From: Streptomyces sp. CB03234
GTDB taxonomy: Bacteria > Actinomycetota > Actinomycetes > Streptomycetales > Streptomycetaceae
Direction: 5' to 3'
Assembly (NCBI RefSeq): GCF_001905885.1
Contig: NZ_LIYH01000003.1
Coordinates: 310,001-374,000, forward strand
Length of the DNA: 64,000 bases
Shown: positions 27,788 to 35,749 of the stretch, piece after piece
How the letters are laid out: every line of letters begins with the position of its first letter
Position numbering within the stretch: position 1 is the stretch's first letter
Notes under the pieces: model-generated
Databases searched by the model: none
Seen by the model: only the letters and a program-made list of their open reading frames with translations
What the model was told of the DNA's origin: nothing
Position numbers and translations under genes: made by a program

Positions 27788-29059
27788 ATGCCCGACCGCG
27801 AGCGCCGCGAGCACGACGACCGCACCGCCTTCGGCCGGCTGCGCGTGCCGGAGCGGGCCTTCGTCCTGGACGCGCTGCGCACCGAGACCGTCGGCGGCCT
27901 GGTGCTGCTGCTCGCCGCGGCGGTCGCGCTGGTGTGGGCCAACACGCCGTTGCGGGGCCTGTACGAGTCCGTACGCGAGACGCACATCGGCATCGAGGCC
28001 CTCGGTCTGAACCTCTCCGTCGCCCACTGGACGTCCGATGGCCTGCTGACCGTGTTCTTCTTCGTCGCGGGCGCCGAAGTCAAGCGGGAGCTGGTGCTCG
28101 GCGACCTCCGCCACCCCGGGGCCGCCGTGCTGCCCCTGGTGGCGGCCGTGAGCGGGATGGCCGTGCCGGCGCTGGTGTACGGGCTCGTCGCCACCTCCGC
28201 CGGAGGGACCTGGGCGGGGTGGGCCGTGCCCATGGCGACGGACATCGCCTTCGCCCTCGGGATCCTGGCGGTGATCGACACGCATCTGCCCTCCGCGCTG
28301 CGTGCCTTCCTGCTCTCCCTGGCGGTGATCGACGACGTGGTCGCCATCACCGTCGTCGCCGTCTTCTTCCCGTCGACGATCAACCTGGCCGCGCTCGTCG
28401 GTGCGGTGCTGGGGCTGGGGCTCTTCTTCCACCTGCACGACCGCAGGCGGGTGCACGGCTGGTACTGGTACCTGCCGCTGGCGCTGGCCATCTGGGCGCT
28501 CACCTACACCAGCGGCGTACACGCCACGGTCGCCGGCGTGGCCATGGGGCTGCTGCTGCGGGTCACGCCGGACGGCCCCGGCGGCCGCCGGCCCGCGGAG
28601 CGCGTCGCCCACCTCGTCCGTCCCGTCTCCGCCGGGTTGGCCGTCCCGCTGTTCGCGCTGTTCGCGGCGGGGGTGAGCGTGTCGGGCGGCGCCCTGGTGG
28701 CGGCCGTCCAGCGCCCGGAGCCGCTGGGCGTGGCGCTGGGCCTGGTCGTCGGCAAGGCCCTCGGCATCTTCGGCGGCTCCTACCTGGCCGTCCGCTTCAC
28801 CCGCGCCCGGCTCGCCCCCGGCCTCGCGTGGGCGGACGTCCTGGGGGTGGCCATGCTCGCGGGGATCGGCTTCACCGTCTCGCTCCTGATCGGCGAACTC
28901 GCCTACCCCCGCCCGGAGGACGCCGCCCTCGTCAAGACCGCCGTCCTGCTCGGCTCCGTGACGTCCGCCCTCCTCGCCTGCGTCCTGCTGAAGCTCCGCA
29001 ACCGCGCCTACCGGCGGCGGTACGAGGCGGGAAACGGCCGCCCTACTGACGGCCGGTGA
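27788..29059 (+). CDS. nhaA: NhaA-type Na+/H+ antiporter
   Basis: 423 residues with ~11-12 membrane helices. Hallmarks: FFFVAGAEVKRELVLGDL, MATDIAFALGILAV and, above all, SLAVIDDVVAITVVAVFF with the paired aspartates that bind Na+ and H+ in E. coli NhaA. LAGIGFTVSLLIGELAY near the end is also typical. NhaA exchanges cytoplasmic Na+ for external protons and supports pH and salt homeostasis. ATG 27788 is preceded by AAGGG. The 3' end overlaps the convergent DUF2470 gene by 17 bases. Confidence 0.95.
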   Translation: MPDRERREHDDRTAFGRLRVPERAFVLDALRTETVGGLVLLLAAAVALVWANTPLRGLYESVRETHIGIEALGLNLSVAHWTSDGLLTVFFFVAGAEVKRELVLGDLRHPGAAVLPLVAAVSGMAVPALVYGLVATSAGGTWAGWAVPMATDIAFALGILAVIDTHLPSALRAFLLSLAVIDDVVAITVVAVFFPSTINLAALVGAVLGLGLFFHLHDRRRVHGWYWYLPLALAIWALTYTSGVHATVAGVAMGLLLRVTPDGPGGRRPAERVAHLVRPVSAGLAVPLFALFAAGVSVSGGALVAAVQRPEPLGVALGLVVGKALGIFGGSYLAVRFTRARLAPGLAWADVLGVAMLAGIGFTVSLLIGELAYPRPEDAALVKTAVLLGSVTSALLACVLLKLRNRAYRRRYEAGNGRPTDGR

Positions 29060-29786
29060 GGCGGGCCGGCGGAACCCGGCGGTGGTGCGGGCAGGCCCGG
29101 GCGGCGGCGAGGAGGTGCCGGATCTGTTCACCGGCCTGGCCCGGTTCGCGCACCGGGGCGGGGAAGAGGATGCGGACGTCGCGGTGGCCGCGGGCGTATT
29201 CGCAGCGCAGCGTGATGCCGTGGCGGTCGAGGGCGAGGGGCTGTACGCGGACGACGCCGTGCAGCAGCCGGGGTTCGGCCAGCCGGGTCAGGCGGGTCAC
29301 GACGTCGTCGTGCGCGTCGGCCAGGTGCGTGAGCATCGCGGCTTCGTGGACGGCGAGGGGGTCGGCTTCGGCGAGGACGAGTTCGTCACGGCCGACGGTG
29401 ACCGTTCCCGCCGCCGTTTCGAGGGTGGCGCGCTCGGTGTCGAGCCGGAGGCCGGAGTCGTGCGTGCGGGTCAGCCGCCCGGAGAGGGTGACGCGGGCGC
29501 GTACCCGGTCGCGGACGGAGGTGGCGGCGATGTCGGTGAACTCCAGCAGGGCGGCCGCGACGGCGCCGCCCGGAGCGCTCGCCGCCTGCGTCACCGGCGG
29601 ACTGCCGGCCGGCGGATGGAGCGTCAGCCGGCCCCTGTCGTCGATGGTGTGGCCGCCGACGAGGTCGTGGCGGTGCCCGTCCATGGTGAGGCTCAGCGAC
29701 TGCGCGCGGGCCAGTACCGAGCGGATCCGCTCCGCGGCGGACGGGTCGGCCGCCATGAAGGCCGCCGGGGCGTCGGGAGCACTCAT
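29043..29786 (-). CDS. DUF2470 domain protein under an iron box
   Basis: 247 residues. The C-terminal ~80 residues (EAAMLTHLADAHDDVVTRL ... GITLRCEY) match the DUF2470 domain, which in other proteins is fused to the split-barrel fold of heme-utilisation and pyridoxamine-oxidase-like proteins. The N-terminal half looks like a split-barrel relative. The ATG at 29786 follows GGAGG, and a near-perfect iron box lies just upstream (29797-29815), so expression should rise in iron limitation. A role in iron or heme handling is inferred from regulation and neighbours; no reaction is known to me. Confidence 0.8.
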   Translation of the reverse strand: MSAPDAPAAFMAADPSAAERIRSVLARAQSLSLTMDGHRHDLVGGHTIDDRGRLTLHPPAGSPPVTQAASAPGGAVAAALLEFTDIAATSVRDRVRARVTLSGRLTRTHDSGLRLDTERATLETAAGTVTVGRDELVLAEADPLAVHEAAMLTHLADAHDDVVTRLTRLAEPRLLHGVVRVQPLALDRHGITLRCEYARGHRDVRILFPAPVREPGQAGEQIRHLLAAARACPHHRRVPPARLTGRQ

Positions 29787-29796
29787 CAGACCTCCA

Positions 29797-29815
29797 TAAG
29801 GTTAGGCTTACCTAA
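29797..29815. promoter_or_regulatory. Iron box (DmdR1/IdeR operator) of the DUF2470 gene
   Basis: TAAGGTTAGGCTTACCTAA fits the 19-bp consensus TWAGGTTAGSCTWACCTWA at every position. It lies 11 bases upstream of the DUF2470 start. Confidence 0.93.
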
Positions 29816-29862
29816 GCTAGACCACTCGCCGACTCGGCAAGAAGGCCACGGGAAGGCCTCGC

Positions 29863-29900
29863 AAGGCATCCAGAAGGCATCCGGAAGGCATCCGGAAGGC
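29863..29900. repeat. 11-base tandem repeat AAGGCATCCGG x3.5
   Basis: Three copies (the first with one change) plus a partial, in the gap between two divergent iron-regulated genes. No coding frame is supported here. Confidence 0.85.
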
Positions 29901-30018
29901 CGGCTCCCTACCCTCAAGTGGCGTGTAACAGAAGTGGCTTGAGTGTGCACAGCGAGGGCGCGGGGTAGTGCGAGAGATCTCGACATGGTCACAAGCCCGC
30001 CGATCGGCGTCAGACCTC

Positions 30019-30037
30019 TAAGGTGTGCCTTACCTAA
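30019..30037. promoter_or_regulatory. Iron box upstream of the siderophore ABC transporter
   Basis: TAAGGTGTGCCTTACCTAA differs from the iron-box consensus at two positions (7 and 8). It lies 50 bases before the ATPase start. Confidence 0.88.
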
Positions 30038-30087
30038 GTTGTATGGTGGCGCCGTCGGATCGGCAGCGGGGAAGGAATGTGGTGTCC

Positions 30088-30891
30088 ATGGGCGACGTCC
30101 GCCTGGTGGCGAAGGACCTCGAGGTCGGGCACGGCGGGCGCCCGGTACTCAAACAGGTGGACCTGTCGCTCCGGGCCGGCGCGATCACCGTGCTCGTCGG
30201 ACCCAACGGCTGCGGAAAGTCCACCCTGTTGCGGACGGTGGCGGGTCTTCTTCCGCCGCTCGGCGGCGAGATACGCATCGACGACGCCCCGCTCGGCTCG
30301 TTCGCCCGCCGCACGCTGTCCCAGCGTCTGGCCTTCCTCCCCCAGACCTCGCAGGCGCCCGCCGGTGTGACGGTCCGTGAGCTCGTACGCCACGGCCGGT
30401 ACGCCCACCGCGGCGCCCTCGCCCGGCACACGAGCGAGGACACCGAGGCGATCGACTGGGCGCTCGACGTCACGGACGCGGCCCCGCTCGTGGAGCGGCG
30501 GCTCGACGAGCTGTCGGGCGGCGAGCGCCAACGCGCCTGGCTGGCCATGGTGCTGGCACAGCGCGCCGGGGTCCTGCTGCTGGACGAGCCCACCACGTAC
30601 CTCGACATGCGCCACCAGTTCGAGGTCCTCGACGTCGTACGGCGCCTCGCCCAGGAGCACGAGATCGCCGTCGGCGTGGTCCTGCACGACCTGATGCAGG
30701 CCGCGGCCTACGCCGACGACGTCGTGGTCGTCGCCGACGGCGGGATCGCCGCCGCGGGCGCGGCCGACGACGTCCTCACGCCGGACGTCATCGAGCGGGC
30801 CTTCGGCCTGCGCGTGCATGTCCTGCGCGATCCGGCGACGGGCCACCTCGCCTGCTTCCCCCAGCGCTCCGAGGCCTCCACCGCGTCCTGA
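30088..30891 (+). CDS. Siderophore ABC transporter ATP-binding protein (FecE/FhuC type)
   Basis: 267 residues. Walker A GPNGCGKST, Q-loop LPQTSQAPAG, signature LSGGERQRAWLAM, Walker B VLLLDEPTTYLD and a switch His in VVLHDLMQAAAYAD are all intact. It energises import of ferric siderophore through the permease two genes downstream. ATG 30088 fits family starts and follows GGGGAAGGA. The longer upstream GTG start at 30025 falls inside the iron box and is rejected. Confidence 0.94.
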   Translation: MGDVRLVAKDLEVGHGGRPVLKQVDLSLRAGAITVLVGPNGCGKSTLLRTVAGLLPPLGGEIRIDDAPLGSFARRTLSQRLAFLPQTSQAPAGVTVRELVRHGRYAHRGALARHTSEDTEAIDWALDVTDAAPLVERRLDELSGGERQRAWLAMVLAQRAGVLLLDEPTTYLDMRHQFEVLDVVRRLAQEHEIAVGVVLHDLMQAAAYADDVVVVADGGIAAAGAADDVLTPDVIERAFGLRVHVLRDPATGHLACFPQRSEASTAS

Positions 30892-30954
30892 ACGCATCGG
30901 CTCACCCCCCACAACGGTTCGCCCGCATCACCAGCACACAAGGAGAGATCGACC

Positions 30955-31950
30955 ATGCAGAAAATGCTGCGCGCCCTCGCGACGGGCGGTACCGCTGTGG
31001 CCCTGATACTGACCGCCGCGGGCTGCGGGTCCGGCACGGTCGGCGAGACCACCGACGGCAAGACGGGCGGGGACAAGGCCGCCACCGGCAAGATCACCGT
31101 CGACACCGCCCAGGGCAAGGTCAGCCTGGACAAGCCGGCGACCAAGGTCGTGGCGCTGGAGTGGACGTACACCGAGGAACTGGTCGCGCTCGGCGTGACC
31201 CCCGCCGGAAACGCCGACAACAAGGGCTACAGCACCTGGATCACCGCCAAGGGCGCGGGCCTGCCGGACAAGGTCACCGACGTCGGCGACCGCAACGAGC
31301 CGAGCCTGGAGAAGATCCGGGCCCTCCAGCCGGACCTCATCGTCATCGACAACGACCGCTCCAAGGCCAACCTCAAGCAGCTCCAGGCCATCGCGCCCGT
31401 CCTGTCGTTCACGTACACCACCAAGCCGCAGCTCGAAACGATGAAGAAGAACTTCGGCGAGCTGGCGAAGGCGGTCGGCAAGGAGGACAAGGCCGCCGAG
31501 GTGACCAAGCAGATCGACACCAAGGCCGCCGACCTCAAGGCACGGCTGGACAAGGCCGGCAAGGGCGGTCTGAAGTACGCGCTGGCGCAGGGCTTCACCG
31601 CCAACGGCACCGCGTCGATCCGGATGCTCACCGATGACGCGATCGCCCCGCAGGTGCTGAACCTCGCCGGGCTGAAGAACGGCTGGAAGGGCCAGTCCGA
31701 CGCCTGGGGCATGACCACGGTCGGCGTCGAGGGCCTGACCAAGGTCGAGAAGGACGCCACCTTCCTGTACGTCGCCGCCGACAACGACAACCCCTTCACC
31801 GGTGACCTCAAGAACAACGCGGTCTGGAAGGGCCTGGAGTTCGTCAAGAAGGACAAGGCCCTGCCGCTGGACCCGGGCACCTGGCTCTTCGGCGGCCCGC
31901 TGTCGGCGCTGCACATCCTCGACGAGACCGGCAAGGCTCTGAAGGTCTGA
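30955..31950 (+). CDS. Iron-siderophore substrate-binding lipoprotein (FecB/FhuD type)
   Basis: 331 residues. Lipoprotein signal: positive start, hydrophobic run, and lipobox LTAAGC with acylated Cys about residue 23. The mature protein has the class III two-lobe binding-protein pattern: KPATKVVALEWTYTEELVAL in lobe 1 and LKARLDKAGKGGLKYALAQG leading into lobe 2. It is anchored outside the membrane and should bind the ferric form of the siderophore made by the downstream operon. Stop and the next ATG overlap (TGATG). Confidence 0.93.
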   Translation: MQKMLRALATGGTAVALILTAAGCGSGTVGETTDGKTGGDKAATGKITVDTAQGKVSLDKPATKVVALEWTYTEELVALGVTPAGNADNKGYSTWITAKGAGLPDKVTDVGDRNEPSLEKIRALQPDLIVIDNDRSKANLKQLQAIAPVLSFTYTTKPQLETMKKNFGELAKAVGKEDKAAEVTKQIDTKAADLKARLDKAGKGGLKYALAQGFTANGTASIRMLTDDAIAPQVLNLAGLKNGWKGQSDAWGMTTVGVEGLTKVEKDATFLYVAADNDNPFTGDLKNNAVWKGLEFVKKDKALPLDPGTWLFGGPLSALHILDETGKALKV

Positions 31951-34019
31951 TGGCACAGGAAGGACTGACGGCCCCTGTGGCCCGTCCGCTCGGCCGCCGC
32001 CCACGAGCTGTGCTCGTGGGCGGCGCCCTGTCCCTCGTCCTGTGCCTGGTCGGCGTGGTCCACCTGGGCCTCGGTGTGTCCGGTGTGGGCATCGGCGACA
32101 TCGTGGACCTGCTCCTCGGCCACGGGGACGCGCGCACCGAGGACGTGCTGCTCGGCAGCCGCCTGCCGCGCACGCTCACCGGGCTGGTCGTCGGCGTGGC
32201 GCTCGGCGTGTCCGGCGTGCTCGTCCAGGGCGCGACCCGCAATCCCCTGGCGGCGCCCGACACGCTGGGCGTGAACGCCGGGGCGTACTTCGCCGTGGTG
32301 CTGGTGGCGTTCACCGGCATCAGCCTGGGCCCGCTCCCGGCCGGTGGCGCGGCGTTCCTCGGCGGTCTCGTCGCGGTCGCGGTGGTGTACCTGCTCAGCC
32401 GCAGCGGGGTGATGACGCCCGGACGGGTGCTGCTCGCCGGTGCGACGGTGGCGCTGGCGGGTACGTCGGCGGCCGAGTTCCTGCAGATGCTCGACGTGCA
32501 GGCGACCCGTGGGCTGTTCTTCTGGGGCAACGGCACCCTGATGCAGTCCGGTCTGGAACGGCCCCTGACCCTCGGCGCGGTCGTCGCCGTGGGCGCGCTG
32601 CTCGCCCCGCTCCTGGCCCGTCCGCTGGACCTGCTGGCGCTCGGCGACGAGACGGCCGAGGCCATGGGCGTACGGGTGGAACGCGTCCGCCCGGCCGCCT
32701 TCCTGGTCGCCGTCCTGCTGTCGGCCGCGGCCGTGTCGCTCGCCGGGCCGATCGGCTTCGTCGGGCTGATCGGGCCGGTCATCGTGCGGCAGTTGGGCAT
32801 CCGCAAGCACGCGCTGCTCATCCCGATGGCGGCGCTGCTCGCCTCCGCGCTGGTGCTGGGCGCCGACGCGGCCGCGCAGCTGATCGTGACGCCGTCCGCC
32901 ACGCAGCCCGCCGAGATCCCGGTCGGTGTGGTGACGGCGCTGATCGGCGGCCCGGTGTTCATGGCGCTGGCCCGCCGGGTGAGCACCGGCGACGCCGACA
33001 CCGGGGCGGCGGTCGTGGTCTCCGACCAGCGGCGCGCCCCCGCGTACGCGGTCGCGCTGGGCGGCGGGCTGGTCGCCCTGGCCGTCGCGATGGTGCTCTC
33101 GCTGCGCGTCGGGGACGTGGAGATCACCTGGAGCCAGCTCGTCGCGTCGCTGTTCGGGTCGGCCGAGCAGATCACCGAGGCGGTGGTGGACTACCGGCTG
33201 CCGCGCATCCTGGTGGCGGCGCTGGCCGGGGCGTGCCTGGCGGTCGCCGGGGCGGCGGTGCAGGCGGTGGTACGCAACCCCCTGGCCGAGCCGGGTCTGG
33301 TGGGCGTGACCGGCGGGGCGTCGCTCGGCGCGATCGCGGTCATCCTCGTCGTCCCGTCGGCGCCGCTGGTGGCCCTGCCCGCCGCGGCGGGGGTCGGCGG
33401 CGTCCTGATGCTCGCGCTCGTGGTGCTGGTCGCGCGCGGGAGCGGGAAGGACGGCCGGACCGGGCTGGATCCGACCCGGGTGGTGCTGGTGGGCCTGGGC
33501 GCTGCCGCCACGTCGATGGCCCTGGTCAACATCATGGTGGTCGGCGCGCAGATGAACATCTCCTCCGCGCTGGGCTGGCTGGCGGGCAGCACGTACGCCC
33601 GTGACTTCTCCGCGCTGGGCTGGCTCGCCCTGCCCGCGCTGGTCGCGGTCGGCCTGGTGGTCGCCGCGCGGCCGGTGAACCTGCTCTCGCTCGGTGACGA
33701 ACTGCCGCGCGCCCTCGGGCTGGAGCTGGGCCGCGCCCGGCTGCTGGTCCTCGGCGCGGGCGCGGTGCTGGCGGCGGGTACGGCGGCGGCGGTGGGCGCG
33801 GTCGGCTTCGTCGGCCTGGTCGCGCCGCACCTGGCCCGGCGGATCGTCGGCAACAACACGGCCCGGATGGTGCCGATGGCCGCCGTCCTCGGTGCGGTGC
33901 TGGTGGTGTCGTCGGACGCGCTGGGCCGCTGGCTGCTGGCCCCGACCGAGATCCCGGTGGGCATCGTCACGGCCCTGGTCGGGGCTCCGTACCTGGTGTG
34001 GCTGCTGCGGCGGCTGTGA
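31950..34019 (+). CDS. Double-length FecCD-type siderophore permease (FhuB-like fusion)
   Basis: 689 residues, twice the normal permease size, with about 20 membrane helices. Each half carries the FecCD signature: RLPRTLTGLVVGVALGVSG then QGATRNPLAAPDTLG in the N-half; YRLPRILVAALAGACLAVAG then QAVVRNPLAEPGLVG in the C-half. EAA-like loops contacting the ATPase are GPIGFVGLIGPVIVRQ and GAVGFVGLVAPHLARR. One chain therefore forms the whole channel, as in E. coli FhuB. Translationally coupled to the lipoprotein gene. Confidence 0.95.
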   Translation: MAQEGLTAPVARPLGRRPRAVLVGGALSLVLCLVGVVHLGLGVSGVGIGDIVDLLLGHGDARTEDVLLGSRLPRTLTGLVVGVALGVSGVLVQGATRNPLAAPDTLGVNAGAYFAVVLVAFTGISLGPLPAGGAAFLGGLVAVAVVYLLSRSGVMTPGRVLLAGATVALAGTSAAEFLQMLDVQATRGLFFWGNGTLMQSGLERPLTLGAVVAVGALLAPLLARPLDLLALGDETAEAMGVRVERVRPAAFLVAVLLSAAAVSLAGPIGFVGLIGPVIVRQLGIRKHALLIPMAALLASALVLGADAAAQLIVTPSATQPAEIPVGVVTALIGGPVFMALARRVSTGDADTGAAVVVSDQRRAPAYAVALGGGLVALAVAMVLSLRVGDVEITWSQLVASLFGSAEQITEAVVDYRLPRILVAALAGACLAVAGAAVQAVVRNPLAEPGLVGVTGGASLGAIAVILVVPSAPLVALPAAAGVGGVLMLALVVLVARGSGKDGRTGLDPTRVVLVGLGAAATSMALVNIMVVGAQMNISSALGWLAGSTYARDFSALGWLALPALVAVGLVVAARPVNLLSLGDELPRALGLELGRARLLVLGAGAVLAAGTAAAVGAVGFVGLVAPHLARRIVGNNTARMVPMAAVLGAVLVVSSDALGRWLLAPTEIPVGIVTALVGAPYLVWLLRRL

Positions 34020-34029
34020 CCGCCGGTGT

Positions 34030-35556
34030 TCAGGAGGTCTGAGCGACACGGGACCGGGCGCGCCGCTTCGCGGTGCCGCCGATGGCCTCCGCCTCGGGCC
34101 TGAGCGTGCGTGCGGCCAGCACGCCGAGCAGGCAGACGAGCGCGGAGGCCAGGCACACGGCGCTGAAGGCACCCGAGAAGGCGGTACGGGCGAGTGGCTG
34201 GAGCGCGGGGTCGAGGAGCTCGAACCGGCCGGTCTCGACGGCCTCGCGCGCCGGACCGGCGGCCACCCCGCTGCCCAGGCCGTCGCTCAAGCGGGCGGAG
34301 AACACCGCTCCGAAGACGGCGACGCCGGTCGCCGTGCCGAGCGGGTAGCAGGCGTTGGTCAGCCCGGAGGCCATCCCGGCCCGGTCGGCGGGCGCGGCGC
34401 CCACGGCGACGCCCATCAGGGGCGGGAAGATGACGGCCCCGCCGACACCGAGCAGCACCAGGGCGACGACCGTGACGGCCTGCCCGCTGCCCGAACCGGC
34501 GGCTGCCAGCCCGAGCAGCCCGAGCCCCTGGGCGGCGAATCCCCCGGCGACCAGCGTGTCCGGCGGGAACACCTTCTGCAGCCGGGCGACGAACAGCCCG
34601 GCGATCAGCAGACTGCCCGTCAGCGGCAGCAGATGGAGGCCGACTTCCAGCGGGGAGTACGCGTGGGTGCTCTGCAGCCACAGCGTGACGAAGGCGAGTA
34701 CGCCGAGGCTGGACAGCCGGGCGAGGAAGCCCAGCACGGCGGCGCCGGAGAACGCCCGGATCCGCAGCAGCGTCATGTCGATCAGGCCGTCGCCGCGGCT
34801 CTGGCTGGCCACGAGTGCCACGGCCAGTACGACGCCGGCGACTGCCGAGAGCAGCACCTCGGGCGCCGCCCAGCCGACTTCGGGGCCCGTGACCAGCGGA
34901 TAGTGCAGCGCCAGGAGCGCGCCGACGCCGAGCGCCGCGCCCAGCAGGTCCATCCGGCGCCGGGTGTCCCGCGCCGCCATCGACTCGGGCATGCGGCTGA
35001 GGGCGCCGGCCACGACGAGGATGCCGATGGGCACATTGACCAGGAAGATCCACCGCCACCCGAGTACCTGGACGAACAGCCCTCCGACGATCGGGCCGAG
35101 GGCGCCCGCCGCTGAGGCGATGGCGGCGAAGGCGGCGATGGCGGCCTGGCGGCGGGCCCCTTCGTACGCGGCGGCTATCAGCGCGAGGGTGGGCGCGAAC
35201 ACCATGGCGCCGCCCAGTCCTTGGGCGGCGCGGGCGGTGATGAGGGTGCCGGCGTCCGGTGCCAGGCCGCAGGCGGCCGAGGCGAGGGTGAACAGCGCCA
35301 TGCCGGCGGTGAACACGGTGCGGCGGCCTATTCGGTCGGAGAGGGCGCCGGCCGTGAGCAGCAGTGCCCCGAACGCCAGCGAGTACGCCGACACGGTCCA
35401 CTGGACCCTGCCCAGCCCGGCCTCCAGATCCCGGGCGATGTCGGACAGGGCGACGTTCACGACGGTGACGTCCAGGGTCATCATCACGCCACCGGCGCTG
35501 ACCAGGGCGAAAGTCCATCGCGGAGTGCATCGCGGGGCAGGACGGCGGGAAGGCAC
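34030..35556 (-). CDS. MFS transporter of the DHA2 (14-helix) family, probable siderophore exporter
   Basis: 508 residues with ~14 hydrophobic segments. TLDVTVVNVALSDIARDL in helix 1 (motif D1), LLTAGALSDRIGRRTVF (motif A) and the helix 5 segment GALGPIVGGLFVQVLGWRWI (motif C) identify a DHA2 drug/metabolite:H+ antiporter. Starts at GTG 35556 behind GGAGGTGATC. It is divergent from the siderophore operon with the iron box at 35666 between them, so it is likely iron-repressed and exports the desferri-siderophore. A general drug efflux role cannot be excluded. Confidence 0.9.
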   Translation of the reverse strand: MPSRRPAPRCTPRWTFALVSAGGVMMTLDVTVVNVALSDIARDLEAGLGRVQWTVSAYSLAFGALLLTAGALSDRIGRRTVFTAGMALFTLASAACGLAPDAGTLITARAAQGLGGAMVFAPTLALIAAAYEGARRQAAIAAFAAIASAAGALGPIVGGLFVQVLGWRWIFLVNVPIGILVVAGALSRMPESMAARDTRRRMDLLGAALGVGALLALHYPLVTGPEVGWAAPEVLLSAVAGVVLAVALVASQSRGDGLIDMTLLRIRAFSGAAVLGFLARLSSLGVLAFVTLWLQSTHAYSPLEVGLHLLPLTGSLLIAGLFVARLQKVFPPDTLVAGGFAAQGLGLLGLAAAGSGSGQAVTVVALVLLGVGGAVIFPPLMGVAVGAAPADRAGMASGLTNACYPLGTATGVAVFGAVFSARLSDGLGSGVAAGPAREAVETGRFELLDPALQPLARTAFSGAFSAVCLASALVCLLGVLAARTLRPEAEAIGGTAKRRARSRVAQTS

Positions 35557-35665
35557 CGCTGATCACCTCCAGGAGAAGTGCGGGGGCGGCCAATCCGGGA
35601 CACCGGTAGCTGACGGACCATCAGGCGTTAACTCGGGCTCCGTGGCTGAAAGTTGACCTTGCCCA

Positions 35666-35684
35666 TTAGGTAAGCCTAACCTAA
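35666..35684. promoter_or_regulatory. Iron box between the MFS exporter and the siderophore biosynthesis operon
   Basis: TTAGGTAAGCCTAACCTAA fits the consensus with one mismatch (position 7). It is 66 bases from the first synthetase start and 110 from the MFS start, so it can control both directions. Confidence 0.93.
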
Positions 35685-35749
35685 TCTAACTCCGCTCGAA
35701 CGTCCAGGTGTTCGAGCGCACTGATCCGGACATACATCGGAGCTGCCTG

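Noticed and set aside
31227..34172. 981-residue minus-strand frame opposite the siderophore permease
   Set aside because: His/Arg/Gln-rich antisense sequence; the permease duplication and motifs on the plus strand are decisive.
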